From Kiritimatiellia bacterium (GTDB lineage Bacteria; Verrucomicrobiota; Kiritimatiellia; RFP12; UBA3636): 19,565 nt of DNA. The notes below the pieces were generated by a model, which had not been told where the DNA came from, did no database searches, and saw only the letters and a program-made list of their open reading frames with translations. A program made the translations under genes and the position numbers. Each line of letters starts with the position of its first letter. Positions within the stretch are counted from its first letter, which is position 1. The stretch is taken from assembly GCA_016295275.1 (NCBI GenBank), contig JAEDLN010000015.1, forward strand, positions 1-19,565. Reading direction: 5' to 3'. Positions 15,398 to 19,565 of this stretch are shown here, in pieces.

Positions 15398-17392
15398 CTA
15401 TTTTTGCGGTATTTTCTGACAGCGTAGCGCATTTAGAATGCAAAGCACGAGGATCCCGACATCGGAAAAGACCGCTCCAAAGAGTCCGACCTTCCCGAGT
15501 GCGACAAGAATCAGGCAGGCGCCTTTGCCTCCGATGGCCATGAAGACGCATTGCCGGAGAATCCGTCGGCATTGCCGTGCCAATCCGAGGATGGTTTCAA
15601 TGTTCCGCGGATGGTCGTCCATCAGCACGATGTCCGCCGCTTCCATTGCCGCATCGGAGCCCAACGCTCCCATGGCGATACCGATATCGGCGTGTGCGAG
15701 AACGGGGGCGTCGTTGATGCCATCGCCCACAAAGGCGACGGCGGGTCTTTGGCGGGTCGACGGATGCCTGTTTTGCAGATGGGAAAGGGCGGAAAGCTTA
15801 TCGGCGGGAAGAAGGGAGGCTTCAAAGCGTTCGATACCGGCTTCGGCGGCAATGGCCGCGGTTTCGGTCGGGTTGTCGCCGCTCAGCAAGACGAAACGGC
15901 TGTCGGGACCGAGTTTGCGGCGGAGAGCCGCGAGGGACTCGCGAATCCCCGGTTTCAACGTATCTTGCAGGCAGATGCTTCCGAGGAGCCGTCCGGCTTC
16001 TGCGACATAGACGAGCGAGCCGCGTGCGGGGGGCGGATCGGCGGGGAGGGCAATACCGAGTTTCTTCATGAGGCGGGCGTTTCCGGCAGCTGCCGGTTTG
16101 CCGTCCAGAATGGCCGTGACGCCGCTGCCTCCGTATTCCTCGAGACGGGCCATGCGCGCGGCGTTGACGGGTTTGTTGCAGTGGCGGAGGATGCCTGCGG
16201 CGATCGGGTGCGTGGAATGGGATTCCAGACAGGCGGCTTTTTCCAGCAGCTCCGATTCGGAGCAACCGGAAACGGGGAAAATGCCGGCGACCGACAGACG
16301 GCCTTTTGTCAGGGTTCCCGTTTTATCGAAGGCGATTGTCTTCAGGAAGGGAAGGCGCTCGAAAATACCCGATCCTTTTACCAGGATGCCGCAATCAGAG
16401 GCTGTCCCGATCGAGCAGAAAAAACAGAGTGGAATACTGATGACAAGCGCGCAGGGGCAGCTGACGGCGAGGAAGGCGAGAGAACGGTATGTCCAGATTC
16501 CCCATGCCGGATCCTTTCCGAAACACAACAGGAGAAGGGGGAGAACGAGTCCGATGGCAAGAGCGATCAGGCAGACAAACGGAGTATAGATTCTAGCCCA
16601 TTTGGAGAGTGTTGTTTCCGATTTCGATTTCCGCTCGATTGCGTCTTGCGCCAATGCGATAATGCGGGATGCGGTGGAATCCGAAAAGCCCCGGGTGACG
16701 CGAATGGAGAGAAGTCCGGTCAGGTTGATGCAGCCGCCGGATACGACGGAATCGGGTTCGACCGCGACAGGGGCACTCTCGCCGGTCAACATGGAGACAT
16801 CGAGGGTCGAAGAACCCGAAAGAACGACACCATCGAGCGCAATCCGTTCTCCCGGCTCCGCCAGAATGGTTTCTCCGACGTGAATGGAATGAGCCGGAAC
16901 GCGCTGTTCGCGTCCGTTGCGCCGGACGATTGCGGTATCGGGCCGGAGTTCCAGAAGTGCCGAAATCGATTTTCGGCTGCGTTGCACGGCGTACTCTTCC
17001 ATCATTTCGCCAATGCGGAAAAGGAACAATACGGCAATTCCTTCCGGATATTCGCGGAGCAGAAACGCACCGATTGCGGAAAGGGTCATCAGCAGCTTCT
17101 CTGTGAAAACATTCCCTTTCGCGAGGGACGAAAGGGCGTCCAGGAGGATATCCGACCCGACAACCAGAAAGGCGGCGAGAAAGAGCAGCGCCTTGATGGT
17201 TTCGGTGCAGGGTAGTGCTGCGAGAAAGAAAGCGGCGCAGACGGCCAAGCGAACGCAAGCCGTCCGGTTTTCCGCGAGAAAGGCGAGTCTGTCCGCGGTT
17301 CGATTGGGAGACGTGGCGCGGCGATGGTGTCTGCGCTCGGCGTCGGGATCATTTGTATTTGCGCAGCCGCATCGGCAAGAACATGGATTCAT
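15398..17392 (-). CDS. P1B-type ATPase, Zn2+/Cd2+/Pb2+ efflux (ZntA/CadA-like)
   Basis: A 664-residue inner-membrane metal pump that exports soft divalent cations using ATP. Visible motifs: actuator TGES (203-206), metal-site CPC (312-314) in SCPCALVISIP, phosphorylation DKTGTLT with D356, HP at 395-396 in the nucleotide domain, and GDGINDAP (556-563). K623 and D644 in the last helices have the same 21-residue spacing as the K693/D714 pair of E. coli ZntA, which points to Zn/Cd/Pb rather than Cu. The usual N-terminal HMA domain is missing; instead a short Cys/His-rich tail (MNPCSCRCGC, then HH) may bind metal. The ATG at 17392 has only a weak Shine-Dalgarno. Upstream are a near-consensus promoter and an ArsR/SmtB-type operator, so metal-induced expression is likely. 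No repressor gene is in the window. Confidence 0.93.
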   Translation of the reverse strand: MNPCSCRCGCANTNDPDAERRHHRRATSPNRTADRLAFLAENRTACVRLAVCAAFFLAALPCTETIKALLFLAAFLVVGSDILLDALSSLAKGNVFTEKLLMTLSAIGAFLLREYPEGIAVLFLFRIGEMMEEYAVQRSRKSISALLELRPDTAIVRRNGREQRVPAHSIHVGETILAEPGERIALDGVVLSGSSTLDVSMLTGESAPVAVEPDSVVSGGCINLTGLLSIRVTRGFSDSTASRIIALAQDAIERKSKSETTLSKWARIYTPFVCLIALAIGLVLPLLLLCFGKDPAWGIWTYRSLAFLAVSCPCALVISIPLCFFCSIGTASDCGILVKGSGIFERLPFLKTIAFDKTGTLTKGRLSVAGIFPVSGCSESELLEKAACLESHSTHPIAAGILRHCNKPVNAARMARLEEYGGSGVTAILDGKPAAAGNARLMKKLGIALPADPPPARGSLVYVAEAGRLLGSICLQDTLKPGIRESLAALRRKLGPDSRFVLLSGDNPTETAAIAAEAGIERFEASLLPADKLSALSHLQNRHPSTRQRPAVAFVGDGINDAPVLAHADIGIAMGALGSDAAMEAADIVLMDDHPRNIETILGLARQCRRILRQCVFMAIGGKGACLILVALGKVGLFGAVFSDVGILVLCILNALRCQKIPQK

Positions 17393-17399
17393 AGAAGTC

Positions 17400-17425
17400 T
17401 TTCACGGTTGGATATTTCACGGTTG
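17400..17425. repeat. Two 11-base direct repeats in the ATPase leader
   Basis: TTTCACGGTTG (plus strand) occurs at 17400-17410 and 17415-17425 with a 15-base period, inside the 5' untranslated leader of the ATPase. It could be a second regulator site or a leader duplication. Confidence 0.6.
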
Positions 17426-17451
17426 AATATATGAGCATTTGTTCATATATT
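17426..17451 (-). promoter_or_regulatory. 12-2-12 operator for an ArsR/SmtB-family metal sensor
   Basis: Arms AATATATGAGCA (17426-17437) and TGTTCATATATT (17440-17451) are separated by two bases and match in 11 of 12 pairs. This is the classical 12-2-12 imperfect inverted repeat of ArsR/SmtB repressors such as SmtB, ZiaR and CzrA, including the TGAACA-type core. It covers the expected transcription start, immediately downstream of the -10 box, where binding would block initiation until metal releases the repressor. Confidence 0.75.
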
Positions 17452-17458
17452 GCGACGA

Positions 17459-17487
17459 AGTATACTGTCGATGCAGCAACCTGTCAA
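17459..17487 (-). promoter_or_regulatory. Near-consensus sigma-70 promoter of the metal ATPase
   Basis: On the minus strand TTGACA (17482-17487) and TATACT (17459-17464) are separated by exactly 17 bases. This differs from the consensus at one base only. Such a strong promoter fits a gene held off by a repressor at the adjoining operator. Confidence 0.85.
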
Positions 17488-18037
17488 TCGGATATCGGAA
17501 ATTGCCGACGGCGTTGGCCGGAAGCCGGCATTTCGACATTATTCGTCTCGAATGGTTCGCGGCGGCTGATTGCGCGGAACCGTTTTTCCGTCCACGTGCG
17601 GCGCTGCCTTGCGATTTCCGGGGACGCATCAGAAAAAGAAAACCGCCCCCGCCGTAATGCTAAGTCTCTCCAATCCTCACGAAAGTAAGGTGGAAACGTC
17701 TGGATAACCGCCTCGCGCGACCCGCAGATTTCTCCGGGATGGCCTTTCCGCGGCTACCTCGGCTTCCGGAAAGATTTGTAGGTTGGGAGATGAACAGTCC
17801 GCGCGCGGGGGCAGCAGTGTTCCATTCTATCAAAAGCAAACGGGAACGCAAGAAGCGAAGCGGGTGGCTCGTGACGGGGGCGGAGCCGGCTTTTCGCGAT
17901 CGCGAGACGACGTCGGCAATTGATTGACACGGAGCCGGGGCGGTTTTGTCCGACCGCCTTCGAATGAAACCCGGAGGAAACGCCGCGCATTGCCGTCAAC
18001 CGGCTCCTATTCGCTCTCTTTTCCTCTCCGGGGTGTT
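17488..18037. other. Intergenic region without a convincing gene
   Basis: No gene is supported on either strand; short frames give Arg-rich, motif-free products without ribosome binding sites. A perfect 12-base palindrome TCGCGATCGCGA lies at 17894-17905. I looked for a divergently transcribed ArsR-type regulator for the metal ATPase and found none. Confidence 0.5.
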
Positions 18038-18038
18038 T

Positions 18039-18069
18039 TTTACAAGGAAAGCGCTTTTTGTGCTACTAT
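18039..18069 (+). promoter_or_regulatory. Candidate promoter with palindromic operator
   Basis: TTTACA (18039-18044) and TACTAT (18064-18069) are spaced by 19 bases. Between them the perfect palindrome AAAGCGCTTT (18048-18057) has the central CG-rich dyad seen in many LacI/GalR-family operators, a position suited to repression of the downstream gene. Confidence 0.4.
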
Positions 18070-18101
18070 GAATACCGAACACCCGAAAAAGGAGATACAT
18101 T

Positions 18102-19430
18102 ATGTTGTCGGATCAGTTGTGGATATCCTTGGCGCCCTATATGGCGATCGAATGGAAGCAGTGCATGGAGCAGGGGTTGGACGTTGAGCAGTACGAACTC
18201 CTCTGCCGGGAGATCGCCAACAAAGGCAGGGAATGCGAGAAACCGGCTCGGGAACTGGCGAAAAAGCTGCACAGCGCCCCTCTTCGGCCGGATTATCCGT
18301 ATGACGAGCCTTCCGATTTGGCGGGCATTCTGGCAGCCAGGCCCAAACGGCGGCATCTGCTGAAGCCGGCCGCGCCTTGCGATATGGCGGAAAAACTTCG
18401 AGGCGCCTGGTTGGGGCGGATTTCCGGTTGTCTGTTGGGAAAGCCGGTGGAAGGGGCGCGCCGCCCGTTGCTTTACAAGCTTCTGAAGGGTACCGGCAAT
18501 TATCCCATGCGCAAGTATATCCGGAGATGCGAGTTCGGTCCTGCCGAGAAGGAGCTGGTGCTGACCGACTGGCGTTGGGACCGTTGCTGGGCCGATACCC
18601 TGAACGGAGCGGCTCCCGAAGATGACGATACCAACTACACGGTTTTCGCCTTGAAACTATTGCAATGTTACGGACGGGACTTCACGCCGGCGGACGTGCT
18701 GGAGGGCTGGATGCGGTTCATTCCCTATCTTTCACTCTGTACGGCAGAGCGGGTGGCCTACCGAAACGGTGCCATGGGTTTGCTACCTCCGGAGACGGCA
18801 GTCCGCAACAATCCCTTCCGGGAATGGATCGGGGCTCAAATCCGCGGCGACTTTTTCGGTTATGTCAATCCGGGCGATCCATCTGCCGCGGCGGAAATGG
18901 CTTGGCGGGACGCCTCCATCTCCCATGTCAAAAACGGAATTTACGGAGAGATGTTCTGCAGTGCCATGACCGCTGCCGCCGCCGTCACCGATGACATCCG
19001 GACCATCATCGAGGCCGGCTTGGACGAGATTCCCGCAAATTGCCGCCTTCGCCGGGATGTGGAGCAGGTGTTGGCTTGGTACGGCGAGGGGCTGGATCGG
19101 GAAGCAATCATTGATAAGATTCACGGTGTTTACGACGAAACTTCGAATCACGATTGGTGCCACACCATTTCCAATGCGATGATTGTGGTCATGGCGCTGT
19201 TGGTGGGTGGGGGAGACTTTGGAAAATCGGTTTGCGCCTCCGTGCAGGCCGCTTTCGACACCGATTGCAACGGAGCCACGGTAGGATCGATTCTCGGCAT
19301 GCGAAACGCCGGCATTCCCGAGGAGTGGATCGAGCCCTTCGGCGGACGGTTGCAGACCTCCATTCAAGGCTACGGCGAGGTGACGGCAGAGCAGATGGCG
19401 ACCCTAACCCTGGAACAAATGAAGAAGTAA
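18102..19430 (+). CDS. ADP-ribosylglycohydrolase family protein
   Basis: A 442-residue cytoplasmic protein of the ADP-ribosylglycohydrolase (ARH/DraG) fold, whose members hydrolyse ADP-ribosyl or related N/O-glycosidic bonds with a two-metal centre. The ARH core begins near residue 97 with MAEKLRGAWLGRISGCLLGKP, continues with the acidic metal motif EDDDT (173-177), and ends with FDTDCNGATVGSILG (385-399), the second metal-binding motif, here with Cys and Asn where many members have a second Thr/Asp. About 95 residues precede the core, longer than in simple ARH proteins. The ATG at 18102 has AAAGGAGAT at 18088-18096. It appears monocistronic. The substrate may be a nucleoside or glycoside metabolite rather than ADP-ribosylated protein; no partner gene (ART, DraT) is nearby. 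Confidence 0.85.
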   Translation: MLSDQLWISLAPYMAIEWKQCMEQGLDVEQYELLCREIANKGRECEKPARELAKKLHSAPLRPDYPYDEPSDLAGILAARPKRRHLLKPAAPCDMAEKLRGAWLGRISGCLLGKPVEGARRPLLYKLLKGTGNYPMRKYIRRCEFGPAEKELVLTDWRWDRCWADTLNGAAPEDDDTNYTVFALKLLQCYGRDFTPADVLEGWMRFIPYLSLCTAERVAYRNGAMGLLPPETAVRNNPFREWIGAQIRGDFFGYVNPGDPSAAAEMAWRDASISHVKNGIYGEMFCSAMTAAAAVTDDIRTIIEAGLDEIPANCRLRRDVEQVLAWYGEGLDREAIIDKIHGVYDETSNHDWCHTISNAMIVVMALLVGGGDFGKSVCASVQAAFDTDCNGATVGSILGMRNAGIPEEWIEPFGGRLQTSIQGYGEVTAEQMATLTLEQMKK

Positions 19431-19509
19431 CCGCCCTCCCCGGACCGGCGGCACGTCTCTGGAGGTCCGAATAATGCGCCGGCTAATTTTGCGGGCTTAA
19501 TAAGCGGTC

Positions 19510-19565
19510 GGGCGCGAGCCGGGAGGGTGGGGAGCCCCCACGGGCGGTGGCGGCCGACCATCGCG
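19510..19565. repeat. Fragment of the GC-rich repeat family at the right edge
   Basis: The 14-base GGGTGGGGAGCCCC at 19525-19538 also occurs at 679-692, and the neighbouring CGAGCC, CCCCACGGG and GGCGGTGG words recur in the 640-780 block. The window ends inside this stretch, so its size is unknown. Confidence 0.6.

Noticed and set aside
15551..17215. 554-residue open frame opposite the metal ATPase
   Set aside because: Antisense shadow of a clear P-type ATPase; product is low-complexity Gly/Arg-rich without motifs.

Overview
The window looks like chromosomal DNA from an anaerobic Gram-negative bacterium, plausibly a gut or sediment member of the PVC superphylum (Lentisphaeria/Victivallales or Kiritimatiellia type). 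That guess rests on an outer-membrane TolC-type channel, an [FeFe]-hydrogenase resembling group B, Sec-exported sialate O-acetylesterase family proteins, and a block of very GC-rich, hairpin-laden repeats. No marker gene fixes the lineage.

Layout. 1-640: gene-free, with a cluster of nine-base motifs resembling DnaA boxes or iterons and a perfect 12-bp hairpin. 640-1830: a GC-rich repeat block with nested direct and inverted repeats, including a 215-bp direct repeat with two mismatches; fragments of the same family reappear at the right edge (about 19510-19565). 1830-2812: no convincing gene. 2813-10166: a five-gene export operon (TolC-like channel, multi-zinc-site cytoplasmic protein, HlyD-like adaptor, two half-size ABC exporter subunits). 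10386-12121: a [2Fe-2S] thioredoxin-like protein and an [FeFe]-hydrogenase. 12276-15064: two tandem sialate O-acetylesterase family genes, the first truncated and lacking the catalytic motif. 15092-15139: a strong terminator, probably bidirectional. 15199-15274 (minus): tRNA-Phe(GAA). 15398-17392 (minus): a Zn/Cd/Pb-type P1B ATPase under a near-consensus sigma-70 promoter with a 12-2-12 ArsR/SmtB-type operator at its start point. 18102-19430: an ADP-ribosylglycohydrolase family protein.

How the genes may work together. The TolC, HlyD and paired ABC genes can form a complete conduit from cytoplasm to outside; the two ABC subunits carry complementary degenerate motifs, the signature of a heterodimer. 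The zinc-site protein inside this operon has no obvious transport role and is the least explained component. The ferredoxin-like protein and hydrogenase probably form an electron-transfer unit, but no H-cluster maturases lie in the window. The P-type ATPase is a metal-efflux gene with a readable metal-responsive control region whose repressor must be encoded elsewhere.
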